Counted from the first letter of the stretch, positions 26,456 through 35,255 are shown. The stretch is DNA of 64,000 nt from Taklimakanibacter sp049323275 (GCA_049323275.1 JBMOOM010000019.1:100171-164170); one strand, 5' to 3'. A program made the numbers and translations. Notes: a model not told the origin generated them from the letters alone.

Positions 26456-27634
26456 ATGACAAGCGCCCGGAAGCGCCCCGCGGCATTCACCCGGCCGGAA
26501 TTCGAAGGGCGCATGGTACGCGCCCGTGCCTTGATGACGGAAGCCAAGCTCGACGCGCTGCTGATCACGTCGGAATTCAACTTCAACTACCTGACCGGCC
26601 TCGTCACGCCCTTCTGGCTGAGCCTGACGCGGCCGTGGTTCTTCATCCTGCCGCGCATAGGCGACCCGGTCGCTATCGTCTCTGAGCATGGCGCCGTCGT
26701 GATGCGCGCCACCTCGGGGATCGACCGCATCGAGACCTGGCCGTCGCCGCAGCCCGGCGATGAAGGGGTGTCGCTGGTGAGCGCGACGCTCGCCAAGGTG
26801 AAGCGCGAATTCGGCTGGATCGGCGCCGAGCTGGGGCCCGAATGCCGGCTCGGACTTCCCTTCAACGATTTTCTCGCCATCCGCGACCGCATCCAGCCGC
26901 TGACCTTCGTCGATTGCAGCAGGCTCATGGCGCGCCTGCGCAGCGTGAAATCGCCGGGCGAGGTGGCCCGCATCAAGCTCGCCGGCGACATCGTCTGCGA
27001 CAGCCTCGATGTGCTGCCGAGCCTCTATGAGAAGGGCGACAGCGAGAAGAGCCTCGCGCGTAAGCTCAGCCTGCATCTGATGCAGAACGGCGCCGATGCG
27101 GTGCCCTATCTGATCTCGACCTCGGGCCCGGGCGGCTATACCTCGACGATCCTGCCATCGACCGACCGGCCGATGCAGAAGGGCGATGTGCTGCTGCTCC
27201 ATGTCTGCGGCCAGATCGACGGCTATTTCACCGACGTGCCGCGCATCTTCGGAATCGGCGAGCCGGACAAGGCGACGAAACATGCCTATGACCTCGTCTG
27301 GCGCTCGACCGAGGCCGGGCTCCAGGCGATGCAGCCCGGCATGCGCACCCGCGATGTCTGGCACGCGCAATACAACGTGCTTTCGGGGGCGGGGCCGGCG
27401 GCGCGCGGCGAGCGCATGGGCCATGGCATCGGCTTCCAGATCACCGAGGCACCCTCGATCACGCGCAATGACGATACCGAGCTCACCCCCGGCCTCGTCG
27501 TATCGGTCGAGCCCAATCTGACTTACGGCAATGGCTGCGATATCACCATCGAGGAGATATTGGTGATGACGGAGACCGGCAAGGAAGCACTGAACCGCCG
27601 CACCCCGCGTGAGATCACCGTGATCGAGGCTTGA
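26456..27634 (+). CDS. M24-family (Xaa-Pro peptidase/creatinase-like) hydrolase
   Basis: The protein has 392 residues from the ATG at 26456 with GTGGAGGATC upstream; an in-frame ATG at 26438 also exists. It has an N-terminal creatinase-like domain (1-165) and a C-terminal pita-bread domain. Of the five usual metal ligands, Asp260 (GYFTDVPR), His323 (RMGHGIGF), Glu352 (VVSVEPNL) and Glu366 (CDITIEEI) are present, but the first Asp is His249 (LLLHVCGQ). Members of this family with altered ligands include creatinase, ectoine hydrolase DoeA and DMSP lyase DddP, so the reaction may not be peptide cleavage. In this operon I infer hydrolysis of an amide or N-C bond to free an amino acid. Confidence 0.85.
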   Translation: MTSARKRPAAFTRPEFEGRMVRARALMTEAKLDALLITSEFNFNYLTGLVTPFWLSLTRPWFFILPRIGDPVAIVSEHGAVVMRATSGIDRIETWPSPQPGDEGVSLVSATLAKVKREFGWIGAELGPECRLGLPFNDFLAIRDRIQPLTFVDCSRLMARLRSVKSPGEVARIKLAGDIVCDSLDVLPSLYEKGDSEKSLARKLSLHLMQNGADAVPYLISTSGPGGYTSTILPSTDRPMQKGDVLLLHVCGQIDGYFTDVPRIFGIGEPDKATKHAYDLVWRSTEAGLQAMQPGMRTRDVWHAQYNVLSGAGPAARGERMGHGIGFQITEAPSITRNDDTELTPGLVVSVEPNLTYGNGCDITIEEILVMTETGKEALNRRTPREITVIEA

Positions 27635-27662
27635 GCGGCTAAAACGCCCTGAGGAGGAAACA

Positions 27663-28595
27663 ATGACGATCATCGAAAAAATCGCAAGAGACACCACGCC
27701 CGTCGAGGACATTCCGGGTGTCGCCTTCGTCAATGGCAAATTCGTGCCGGTGAGTGAGGCAACGATCTCGGTCTTCGATTTCGGTTTCACCCGCTCCGAC
27801 GTCACCTATGACGTCGCGCATGTATGGCAGGGCAGCTTCTTCCGTCTCGAGGCGCATCTCGACCGCTTCTTCGCCTCGATGGAAGCGCTGCGCTACAAAA
27901 TCCCTTACAACCGCGATGAAGTACGCGAGATCCTGATGGAATGCGTCAAGCGCAGCGGCTATCGCGACGCCTATGTGGCGATGATCTGCACGCGCGGTCG
28001 TCCGCCGATCGGCAGCCGCGACATGCGTCTCTGCCAGAACCGCTTCATCGCCTATTCCATTCCCTTCGTCTGGCTCGCGTCGCCGGAAAAGCGCGAAAAG
28101 GGACTGCATGCCATCATCGGCTCCACCTTCCGCATTCCGCCCGGCTCGGTCGATCCCAAGGTGAAGAACTTCCACCATCTCGATTCGGTGCGGAGCATCT
28201 GGGAGGCCTATGACAAGGGCGCCGACACGGTGTTCCTGCTCGATTATGACGGCAATGTCACCGAGGGACCGGGCTTCAACGTTTTCGCCGTCATCGGCGA
28301 CAAGGTCGTCACGCCCGATGCCGGCGTTCTGGAAGGCGTTACCCGGCGCACCGTGCTCGAGCTCGCCGAGGCGCAGCGCCTCAAAGCGGAAATACGCAAG
28401 CTCGGCGTCGACGAGCTGCGCGAGGCCGACGAGGTCTTCATCACCTCGACCGGCGGCGGCGTGATGCCGGTGACGCGGCTCGACGGCCGCATCTATGGCA
28501 ATGACCGGCCGGGCGCCGTCACGGCGATCCTGCGTGACGGCTATTGGGCGCGCCACGGCAGCAACGCCGATGCCACGCCGGTCGAGTACAACTGA
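27663..28595 (+). CDS. Class IV PLP-dependent aminotransferase (BCAT/D-amino acid aminotransferase fold)
   Basis: The protein has 310 residues with AGGAGGAAACA before the ATG. Fold type IV marks are VFDFGFTRSDVTYDVAHVWQ near residue 37, the Schiff-base lysine in SVDPKVKNFHHLD (Lys166 by alignment), DYDGNVTEGPGFNVFAV (phosphate/cofactor-binding EGPG) near 195 and EVFITSTGGGVMPVTRLDG. This family includes branched-chain aminotransferase, D-alanine aminotransferase, lyase PabC and R-selective amine transaminases. Branched-chain biosynthesis genes are absent, so a catabolic role seems likely, making the 2-oxo acid for the ThDP enzyme at 23186. Stereochemistry cannot be told. Confidence 0.88.
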   Translation: MTIIEKIARDTTPVEDIPGVAFVNGKFVPVSEATISVFDFGFTRSDVTYDVAHVWQGSFFRLEAHLDRFFASMEALRYKIPYNRDEVREILMECVKRSGYRDAYVAMICTRGRPPIGSRDMRLCQNRFIAYSIPFVWLASPEKREKGLHAIIGSTFRIPPGSVDPKVKNFHHLDSVRSIWEAYDKGADTVFLLDYDGNVTEGPGFNVFAVIGDKVVTPDAGVLEGVTRRTVLELAEAQRLKAEIRKLGVDELREADEVFITSTGGGVMPVTRLDGRIYGNDRPGAVTAILRDGYWARHGSNADATPVEYN

Positions 28596-28620
28596 GACGG
28601 GTGGTCCGGTGGAGCAGGCC

Positions 28621-29442
28621 ATGGCTGTCGAGGCATCGCCTTTCGGCGTGAACACCTATTCCTACATGTATGCCATGAGCGCCGGTGATTGCGTCAGGCA
28701 TCTCATGCAGGAGGGTTATCGCCGCTTCGAGCTGATGATGTTTCCGGGCCATATCTGGCCGTCGGAACTCACCGGCGCAGGACGAAAGGCCCTTCGACGC
28801 TTGTGTGAAGAGGAGGAGATCACGATCACCGCGCTCAACCAGCCGAATATGGACCTCAATCTCGCCGGCGCCACGCCGGAGATGCGGGCCTATACGATGG
28901 CTCTGATGCGGGGCGGCCTCGAGCTTGCCGCCGATCTCGGCGCGCCGGCGCTGGTCATCGGGCCCGGCAAGCCCAATGGGCTTCTGCCGCTGCCGCGTGA
29001 GACGACGCTCGGCTGGTTCCATGACGGGCTTTCGACATTAAGCGCCCGCGGGCGCGAGCTCGGGGTCGATATCCTGGTCGAGAACATGCCGATGTCGATC
29101 CTGCCGCGCGCCGCCGACCTGATGACGGCGCTGGCCGAGCATGGCGATGACGAGATCGGCATCGCCTATGACGTCGCCAATGCCGCCTTCCTGCAGGAGG
29201 ATCTGGCCGAGAGCCTGGCGCTGCTCAAGCCCAGGCTCAAGGCGGTGCATCTCTCCGATACGCGCGCCGACGTGCCGGAGCACCGCAGCTTCGACACGCC
29301 GCAGGGCGTCGTGCCCATCGAGACATTGGCGCAGAGCATCCGCGATCTCGAGCTCGAGCCGACGCTCGTCTTCGAGATCATCTCCGGCAATCCCGACGCC
29401 GATCTCAAACGAAGCGCCGCGGCGCTCGAGCGCCGGCTCTGA
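28621..29442 (+). CDS. Sugar phosphate isomerase/epimerase-like TIM-barrel protein
   Basis: The protein has 273 residues from the ATG at 28621 (GGTGGAG upstream; an in-frame GTG at 28609 is possible). It is an AP-endonuclease-2/xylose-isomerase-like TIM barrel: FGVNTYSYMYAMSAGDCVRH at the start, ALNQPNMDLN, GAPALVIGPGKPNG, VDILVENMPMS, then GIAYDVANAAF, LKAVHLSDTRAD and LVFEIISGNPD. The Glu, Asp, His and Glu residues in these last segments are positioned like the metal ligands of the family. It may isomerise or epimerise a pathway intermediate. It ends 3 bases before the first ABC permease gene, so it belongs to the same transcript. Confidence 0.85.
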   Translation: MAVEASPFGVNTYSYMYAMSAGDCVRHLMQEGYRRFELMMFPGHIWPSELTGAGRKALRRLCEEEEITITALNQPNMDLNLAGATPEMRAYTMALMRGGLELAADLGAPALVIGPGKPNGLLPLPRETTLGWFHDGLSTLSARGRELGVDILVENMPMSILPRAADLMTALAEHGDDEIGIAYDVANAAFLQEDLAESLALLKPRLKAVHLSDTRADVPEHRSFDTPQGVVPIETLAQSIRDLELEPTLVFEIISGNPDADLKRSAAALERRL

Positions 29443-29445
29443 GCC

Positions 29446-30381
29446 ATGCGTCCGCCCGGCACATCCTCTCTGGGGCCCGAGAGCCTGCGCGGCTATGCGC
29501 TGCTGGCGCCGGCGCTTCTGGTGGCCTTCGCCATGCTGGTGGTGCCGCTTCTCGCGCTGATCGTGCTGAGCTTCTGGAGCCAGGATTATTTCACGCTGAT
29601 CAAAGACTTCACCCTCAACAACTACGCGGCGATCTTCGCGCTCACCGACAAGCCGGTCGACTTCCTCGCCAATCCCTTCGGCATCTTCGAGAAGCCGATC
29701 TATCTGACGCTGCTCTGGCGCTCGATCAAAATGTCGCTCTCGGCGACCATCATCGTCGTGCTGCTCGCTTATCCCATGGCCTATTTCCTGGCCTTCCGGG
29801 TCAGGCGCCACAAGCTCGTCTGGCTGATCCTGATCACGGTGCCGTTCTGGACCAGCTATCTGCTGCGGGTCTTCGCGTGGAAGGTGATCCTCGGCTTCAA
29901 CGGCGTGATCAATTCCGGCCTCATCTCGCTCGGGCTCATCGACAAGCCGCTCGAATTCCTGCTCTACAACCCGATGGCGGTGACGGGCACGCTGGCGCAC
30001 AGCTGGGCCGCCTTCGCGATCCTGCCGATCTATGTCTCGCTCGAGAAGATCGACCGGTCGCTGCTCGAGGCGGCGACCGATCTGGGCGACGGGCGGATCA
30101 GGCGTTTCCTCCGCGTGACCCTGCCGCTGTCGATGCCGGGGGTGGTCGCTGCGACCCTGCTGGTCTTCATTCCGACGGTCGGGGACTACATCACCCCCAC
30201 TTTGGTCGGCGGCACCGAGGGCGTCATGATCGGCAATGTCATCCAGTCGCTGTTCGGCAAGGCCAACAACGCGCCGCTCGGCGCCGCGGTCTCGATCATC
30301 GCGATGCTGGCGATCACGCTCATCGTTTGTCTCTTCCTCAAGCTGGTCGGCACCGGCCGGCCGGCGGCGAAGGGAGCGTGA
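29446..30381 (+). CDS. ABC transporter permease, spermidine/putrescine type (PotB-like)
   Basis: The protein has 311 residues with six membrane segments. The large extracytoplasmic loop after TM1 (residues 45-85) is typical of PotB-type permeases. The coupling motif that binds the ATPase is EAATDLGDGRIRRFLRVTLP (EAA loop), followed by SMPGVVAATLLVFIPTVGDY and ITPTLVGG. It forms the channel with the frameshifted second permease. Substrates of this transporter group include polyamines, opines and amino-acid-like compounds. Translational coupling with the upstream isomerase is likely (TGA GCC ATG). Confidence 0.9.
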   Translation: MRPPGTSSLGPESLRGYALLAPALLVAFAMLVVPLLALIVLSFWSQDYFTLIKDFTLNNYAAIFALTDKPVDFLANPFGIFEKPIYLTLLWRSIKMSLSATIIVVLLAYPMAYFLAFRVRRHKLVWLILITVPFWTSYLLRVFAWKVILGFNGVINSGLISLGLIDKPLEFLLYNPMAVTGTLAHSWAAFAILPIYVSLEKIDRSLLEAATDLGDGRIRRFLRVTLPLSMPGVVAATLLVFIPTVGDYITPTLVGGTEGVMIGNVIQSLFGKANNAPLGAAVSIIAMLAITLIVCLFLKLVGTGRPAAKGA

Positions 30382-30383
30382 GC

Positions 30384-31177
30384 ATGGGCCGGCTGTTCCG
30401 CTTCGACGCGCTGTTCCTCTATGCGGTGCTCTATCTGCTCTTTCTCTATGCGCCGGTGCTGCTGCTGCCGCTGTTCTCCTTCAATGACAGCATCTATATC
30501 GCCTTTCCGCTCAAGGGCTTCACCTTCGAATGGTACCGGCAGATGGCGGAGAACGGGCCGCTGATCCAGGCGCTGCAGAACAGCCTGAAGCTCGCGGTCA
30601 CGGTGTCGATCATCTGCACGGCGCTCGGCCTGCTCGCCGCCAAGGGACTGACGCGGCCTTATCTGCCGGGCAAGCGGCTGATCACCGGGCTGCTGCTGCT
30701 ACCGCTGGTCGTTCCGGTGCTCATTCTTGGGATCGGGCTCCTGGTCATTGCGCGGCAGATCTTCGAGATTCCGCTGTCGCTTTTGACGGTGGGCGCCGGT
30801 CATGTGCTGCTGTGCCTGCCCTTCGCGACGCTGGTTCTGATGTCGCGGCTCGAAGGCTTCGACCGCAGCCTCGAGGAGGCTTCGCTCGATCTCGGCGAAA
30901 GCGCTGGCGCACCTTCTGGCGCGTCACCGTGCCGCTCGCCTTGCCCGGCATCGTGGCGAGCCTGCTTCTGTGCTTCACCATCTCCTTCGATGAATTCGTG
31001 CTCGCCTTCTTCCTCGCCGGCAATGAGGCGACGCTGCCGATGTTCATCTTCAGCCAGCTGCGCTTCCCGAACAAGCTGCCGGGCGTGCTGGCTCTGGGCA
31101 GCCTGATCCTGCTGTTCTCCTTCCTCGCCGTCGCTCTCTCCGAATGGCTGAGACGGCAGGATGTTCCGGCCAAATGA
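30384..31177 (+). pseudogene. ABC transporter permease, PotC-like, with a one-base frameshift
   Basis: The reading frame is intact from ATG 30384 (AAGGGAGCG upstream) through LEEASLDLGES near residue 174. It then leaves the family pattern and ends at 31106. The correct continuation, WRTFWRVTVPLALPGIVASL and onward to LRRQDVPAK, is found in another frame up to 31177. One base is missing at about 30903-30905, inside the EAA coupling loop. Repairing it gives a normal permease of about 264 residues. Because all neighbours are intact and the ATPase follows at once, a sequencing or assembly error is as likely as a true inactivating deletion. Confidence 0.8.
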
Positions 31178-31187
31178 GGCGCGATCA

Positions 31188-32291
31188 ATGACCGCATCCG
31201 AATCCTATATTTCCATCCGCGGCGTCGGCAAATCCTTCGGCGCCGTCCAGGCGGTCGAGGAAATCTCCTTCGACATCAGGCGCGGCGAGTTCTTCTCCCT
31301 GCTCGGCCCCTCGGGCTGCGGCAAGACGACCCTGCTGCGCATGCTGGCGGGCTTCGAGCAGCCGAGCCGCGGCGAGATCCTCATCGACGGCCAGCCGATG
31401 TCGAAAGTGGCCCCCAACCGGCGGCCGACCAACATGGTGTTCCAGAACTACGCGATCTTTCCGCATCTCGATGTGCGCGCGAATATCGGCTACGGGCTGG
31501 CGCGCCTGAGATTGCCGAAGAAAGAGCTCGACACGATTGTCGACCAGGCGCTCGAGACGATCAAACTGCCGGGATATGGATCACGCCGGCCCGATCAATT
31601 GTCGGGCGGGCAGCGCCAGCGCGTCGCTCTGGCGCGCGCGCTCGTCTGCAAGCCCAAGGTGCTGCTGCTCGATGAGCCGCTCGGCGCCCTCGACAAGAAG
31701 CTGCGCGAGGAGATGCAGCTGGAACTGCGCCAGATCCAGCGCCAGGTCGGCATCACCTTCGTCTTCGTGACGCATGATCAGGAAGAAGCGCTGACCATGT
31801 CGGACCGCATCGCCATCATGGCGAAAGGCAAGGTGCTGCAGATCGATACGGCGACGCGCATCTATGAGACGCCCAACTGCCGGACGGTGGCCGAGTTCAT
31901 CGGCACGATGAATTTTTTCGAGGGCGTGGTGAAGGCGGCGCGCGGCGCGGAGATGGAGATCGACGGCGGGCCGCTCGGAACAATGCTGGTCGCGGCGAAC
32001 GACTTTCGCCCAGCGGTGGGCGCGCGCGTCAGCGTGGCGATCAGGCCGGAAAAGCTGCGGCTCCTCAAAAACCCGGCTTCGCCCGGGCCCAACACGATCG
32101 CCGGCCGGATGGGGCCGGAGGCCTATCTCGGCGACCGCAGCCATTATTACATCGAGGCGCCGGGTCATCCGCAGCGCATCGCGGTGGCGGCCCAGAAGCT
32201 GACCCGCAGCGTGGAAGCCTGCGTCGATGAAGGGCAGGGCGTCTGGCTCAACTGGGCGCCCGAGGCGGCGGTCTTGCTACCGACGAGTTAA
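31188..32291 (+). CDS. ABC transporter ATP-binding protein (PotA-like)
   Basis: The protein has 367 residues from the ATG at 31188 (GAGGCG upstream). Motifs in order: Walker A LLGPSGCGKTTLLRMLAG near residue 40, Q-loop MVFQNYAIFPHLD, signature QLSGGQRQRVALARALV, Walker B KVLLLDEPLGALD and switch histidine FVTHDQEEALTMSDR. The C-terminal TOBE domain starts near residue 270 (VAIRPEKLRLL). It energises the importer made with the two permeases upstream and the binding protein at 32372. It closely resembles the ATPase at 57981, suggesting duplicated transport systems. Confidence 0.93.
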   Translation: MTASESYISIRGVGKSFGAVQAVEEISFDIRRGEFFSLLGPSGCGKTTLLRMLAGFEQPSRGEILIDGQPMSKVAPNRRPTNMVFQNYAIFPHLDVRANIGYGLARLRLPKKELDTIVDQALETIKLPGYGSRRPDQLSGGQRQRVALARALVCKPKVLLLDEPLGALDKKLREEMQLELRQIQRQVGITFVFVTHDQEEALTMSDRIAIMAKGKVLQIDTATRIYETPNCRTVAEFIGTMNFFEGVVKAARGAEMEIDGGPLGTMLVAANDFRPAVGARVSVAIRPEKLRLLKNPASPGPNTIAGRMGPEAYLGDRSHYYIEAPGHPQRIAVAAQKLTRSVEACVDEGQGVWLNWAPEAAVLLPTS

Positions 32292-32299
32292 TTATGCTA

Positions 32300-32337
32300 T
32301 ATTATCGATTGACATGCGATAATAGCAAATATACGAA
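32300..32337 (+). promoter_or_regulatory. Second promoter with the putative IclR operator, before the binding protein gene
   Basis: A perfect 8-bp inverted repeat TATTATCG (32300-32307) and CGATAATA (32317-32324) is separated by ATTGACATG. TTGACA at 32309-32314 and TACGAA at 32332-32337 are 17 bases apart. The layout is identical to 23087-23124. It gives the periplasmic binding protein its own regulated promoter, presumably for higher output than the membrane subunits. Confidence 0.65.
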
Positions 32338-32371
32338 ATCGTCAGGGAAACGACCCAGAAAGAGGGCAGAA

Positions 32372-33499
32372 ATGACCAGGAAAATCGAACTCTCCGACTT
32401 TAAGTCCGGGCTTGCCCAAAAGGCCTTCACCCGGCGCGACATCCATAAGGCCCTGATGGCGGTGGGGGTTGGCGTGCTGACGCTCCCTTATATCCGGCCG
32501 GCAATTGCTGCGCCGTCGATCTCCATCGCCACCTGGGAGGCCTATTCTTCGCCCGATCTGCATAAGAAATTTGCGGAAACCTATGGCGGCTCGCCTGCGG
32601 TGCAGCTGTTCGCGGACAATGAGGAAGCGCTGCAGCGCATGCGCGCCGGCGCGCTTCCGACGCTGGCCCAGCCGGGCAGCGCCGTCCTCAAGCGCTTCCA
32701 TGATGCGGGACTGCTCGCCCCGATCAATGTCTCGAAGCTTCCGAATTACGCGGATGTCTTCCCACAATTGAAAATGCTGAGGGGCATGAAGGTCGGTGAG
32801 GATGTGGTGGCGGTGCCGGCCGCCTGGGGCAACAGCTCGGTGATCTATCGCCGCGACCTGGCGCCCGAATATGTCGAGAACCAGAGCTGGAACATCCTGT
32901 GGGATCCCAAATACAGCGGCCGTCTGGCCCAGCGCGACGGCATGGATTCGGTGACGGTGGTGGCGGCGCTCGTGCTCGGCATCGCCGATCCCTACAACAT
33001 GTCGGATGACGACCTCGCCAAGATCCGCGCCAAGCTGGTCGAGCAGCGGCCGCTCCTGCGCTTCTACTGGACCAACGAAACCGACATGCAGCAGGCCATG
33101 GCTTCGGGCGAGATCGTGGCCGCCTATGGCTGGAACAGCTCCTATTCGACGCTGAAGAGCCAGGGCGTCGATGTCGGCTACATGACGCCGAAAGAGGGAC
33201 GGCTCAGCTGGGTCGACGTCACGGTGCGCGTCAAGGGCGGGCCGGGCTCGGAGGAGGAGGCGCTCGCTTATATCGATGCCTTCATCTCGGCCGAAAGCGG
33301 CAAGGTCCTGATCGACAAATTCGGTTACGGCTCGCCCAATGCGAAGGCCTATGCGATCACCGACACCAGCCGCCTCGAGGAGCTCGGCATCGACAATCCC
33401 GACAAGGTGCTGCAAGGCGGGCGCTTCTATGAGGAGTTCGCCCCTGAGGTCAATGCCAAGGTCAATGCCATGTTCGAGGAAGTGAAGGCGGGGATTTGA
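32372..33499 (+). CDS. Periplasmic substrate-binding protein of the polyamine-type ABC importer
   Basis: The protein has 375 residues from the ATG at 32372 with AGAGGG upstream. The N-terminus carries a Tat-like signal (FTRRDIHKALMAVGVGVLTL) ending near AIAAPS. The body is a type II binding protein of the PotD/PotF group: ISIATWEAYSSPDLHKKFAE, FADNEEALQRMRAG, VVAVPAAWGNSSVIYR and GEIVAAYGWNSSYSTLKSQG. The WGN and tryptophan-rich pocket segments suit a cationic amine or opine-like ligand, but the substrate is not known. It has its own promoter inside the IclR-controlled locus. Confidence 0.9.
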   Translation: MTRKIELSDFKSGLAQKAFTRRDIHKALMAVGVGVLTLPYIRPAIAAPSISIATWEAYSSPDLHKKFAETYGGSPAVQLFADNEEALQRMRAGALPTLAQPGSAVLKRFHDAGLLAPINVSKLPNYADVFPQLKMLRGMKVGEDVVAVPAAWGNSSVIYRRDLAPEYVENQSWNILWDPKYSGRLAQRDGMDSVTVVAALVLGIADPYNMSDDDLAKIRAKLVEQRPLLRFYWTNETDMQQAMASGEIVAAYGWNSSYSTLKSQGVDVGYMTPKEGRLSWVDVTVRVKGGPGSEEEALAYIDAFISAESGKVLIDKFGYGSPNAKAYAITDTSRLEELGIDNPDKVLQGGRFYEEFAPEVNAKVNAMFEEVKAGI

Positions 33500-33544
33500 T
33501 TCTGGCCGGTCACACTGAAGTACCCCGCCCGGCGCTGCGCGCCA

Positions 33545-33571
33545 CCCTCCCCACGCTACACGCGGGGAGGG
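33545..33571. repeat. REP-like palindrome
   Basis: CCCTCCCC and GGGGAGGG pair around an 11-base loop. It lies in the 97-base gap between the binding protein and GMC genes. GC-rich palindromes of this style are scattered in Hyphomicrobiales genomes; it could also attenuate transcription between the two genes. Confidence 0.5.
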
Positions 33572-33596
33572 AGTTCCTGTTGAGGATCCTCGTTCG

Positions 33597-35255
33597 GTGA
33601 CGGCGCCTGTGGAATTCGATTACATCATCGTGGGCGGCGGCTCGGCGGGGGCGATCGTCGCCAACCGGCTGTCGGCCGATCCGAAGCTGAACGTATTGCT
33701 GCTCGAAGCAGGCCAGGCCGATCGCGACAGCGACTGGACGGTCCGGATGCCCGCCGCGATGGGAATCAATTTCGAGCGGGCCAAGTACAATTATCTCTAT
33801 AATTCCGAGCCCGAGCCCCATCTCAACGGCCGGCAGGTGTTTCATCCGCGCGGCAAGATTCTGGGCGGGTCGTCGTCGATCAACGGCATGTGCTACACGC
33901 GCGGCAATCCCAACGATTATGAGCGCTGGGTGAGCGAGGGGGCGGCCGGCTGGTCCTATGCGGACGTGCTGCCTTACTTCAAGCGGCTCGAGAGCTTCGA
34001 GGGCGGCGATGATCTCTATCGCGGCCGTTCAGGTCCGGTAAAGGTGCGCAACGGGCCTTTGAGCTTCTCGTCCTACAATGTGTTCCTGGCGGCGGGGGAG
34101 CAGGCGGGCTATCCGCGCACGCCGGACATCAACGGTCCTCAGCAGGAAGGCTTCGGTCTCTTCGACCGCAATACCGACAACGGGATCCGGGCGAGCACGT
34201 CCTGGGCCTATTTGCGGCCGATCCGCGATCGGAGGAATCTCAGCATCATCACCGAGGCGACCGCCGACAAGGTGCTGGTGGAGGAGGGACGTGCCCGTGG
34301 CGTCGCCTATCTCCAGGGCGGCGTCCGCAAGGAGGTTCGCGCGAGGCGGGAGGTGATCCTGTCGGCCGGCGCCTTCAACAGCCCGCAAATCCTGCTGCGG
34401 TCCGGCATCGGTCCCGGTGACGCCCTGAGCAAGGCGGGCATCGCGGTCGTGCATGAGCTTCCGGGCGTCGGACGCAATCTGCAGGATCACCTGGAATTCT
34501 ACCTGTGCTGGACCTGTCCGCCGGCGGCCTCGCTCAATCCGCGGCTCACCCGGCTCAGCAAGGCGCTGATCGGGCTGCGCTGGATGCTGACCCGCAAGGG
34601 CCTGGGCGAATCCAACCACGACGAGGCGGTGGCCTTCGTCAGGAGCGATGCCGCGCTCGGCTATCCCGATACCGAGATGCAGTTCATGCCGTTCCAGACG
34701 GCGACCGGCTATGTGCCGCAGCCGTCGCCGGCCGGCTTCTCCATCGCCATCTGCCACCAGCGGCCGAAGAGCCGGGGGCAGGTCGAGATTTCCTCGACGG
34801 ATCCGTTCGCGGCGCCGCGCATCACCTTCAACTATCTCTCGACCGACTTCGACCGGCAGAAGGCCGTCGCCTGTGTCAGAATTGCGCGAAATATTGTTGC
34901 GCAGAAGGCCTTCGACGGGGTGAGGGGCGAGGAGTTGAAGCCTGGCGCCGAGGCAATCGCGGATGAGGACATCCTCGAATTCTGTCGCAATACCGGCACC
35001 AGCGGCTTCCATCCCTCCGGCACCTGCCGGATGGGTCCCAAGATGGACGCGCAAGCGGTGGTCGATGCCGAAGGCCGGCTGCGCGGACTGGACGGCATGC
35101 GCGTCATCGACGCCTCGGTTTTTCCGAGTGTCACGACCGGCAATACCAATGTGCCGGTGATGATGGTGGCGGAAAAACTCGCCGATGCGATCCTGGGCAG
35201 GAAGCTCGATCCCATTCCGGCGCCCTTTGCGGGCCGATTCTTCGGACTCCCATGA
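33597..35255 (+). CDS. GMC-family FAD oxidoreductase, choline dehydrogenase-like
   Basis: The protein has 552 residues with a GTG start at 33597 (GAGGATC upstream). The FAD-binding fold opens with FDYIIVGGGSAGAIVANRLS. GMC signatures are HPRGKILGGSSSINGMCYTR (signature 1, near residue 83) and LSAGAFNSPQILLRSGIG (signature 2, near 256). The active-site region near the end has GTSGFHPSGTCRMG (His) and VTTGNTNVPVMMVAEKLAD (Asn). It oxidises a primary alcohol to an aldehyde and passes electrons to a quinone or oxygen. Its place at the end of the IclR locus suggests that it handles an alcohol form of the pathway substrate; choline itself is possible but unproven. Confidence 0.9.
   Translation: MTAPVEFDYIIVGGGSAGAIVANRLSADPKLNVLLLEAGQADRDSDWTVRMPAAMGINFERAKYNYLYNSEPEPHLNGRQVFHPRGKILGGSSSINGMCYTRGNPNDYERWVSEGAAGWSYADVLPYFKRLESFEGGDDLYRGRSGPVKVRNGPLSFSSYNVFLAAGEQAGYPRTPDINGPQQEGFGLFDRNTDNGIRASTSWAYLRPIRDRRNLSIITEATADKVLVEEGRARGVAYLQGGVRKEVRARREVILSAGAFNSPQILLRSGIGPGDALSKAGIAVVHELPGVGRNLQDHLEFYLCWTCPPAASLNPRLTRLSKALIGLRWMLTRKGLGESNHDEAVAFVRSDAALGYPDTEMQFMPFQTATGYVPQPSPAGFSIAICHQRPKSRGQVEISSTDPFAAPRITFNYLSTDFDRQKAVACVRIARNIVAQKAFDGVRGEELKPGAEAIADEDILEFCRNTGTSGFHPSGTCRMGPKMDAQAVVDAEGRLRGLDGMRVIDASVFPSVTTGNTNVPVMMVAEKLADAILGRKLDPIPAPFAGRFFGLP

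Noticed and set aside
32300..32337. Possible transposon end, because of the AT-rich palindrome
   Set aside because: The same arrangement with a promoter recurs at 23087 and lies before coding starts, so an operator explains it better.
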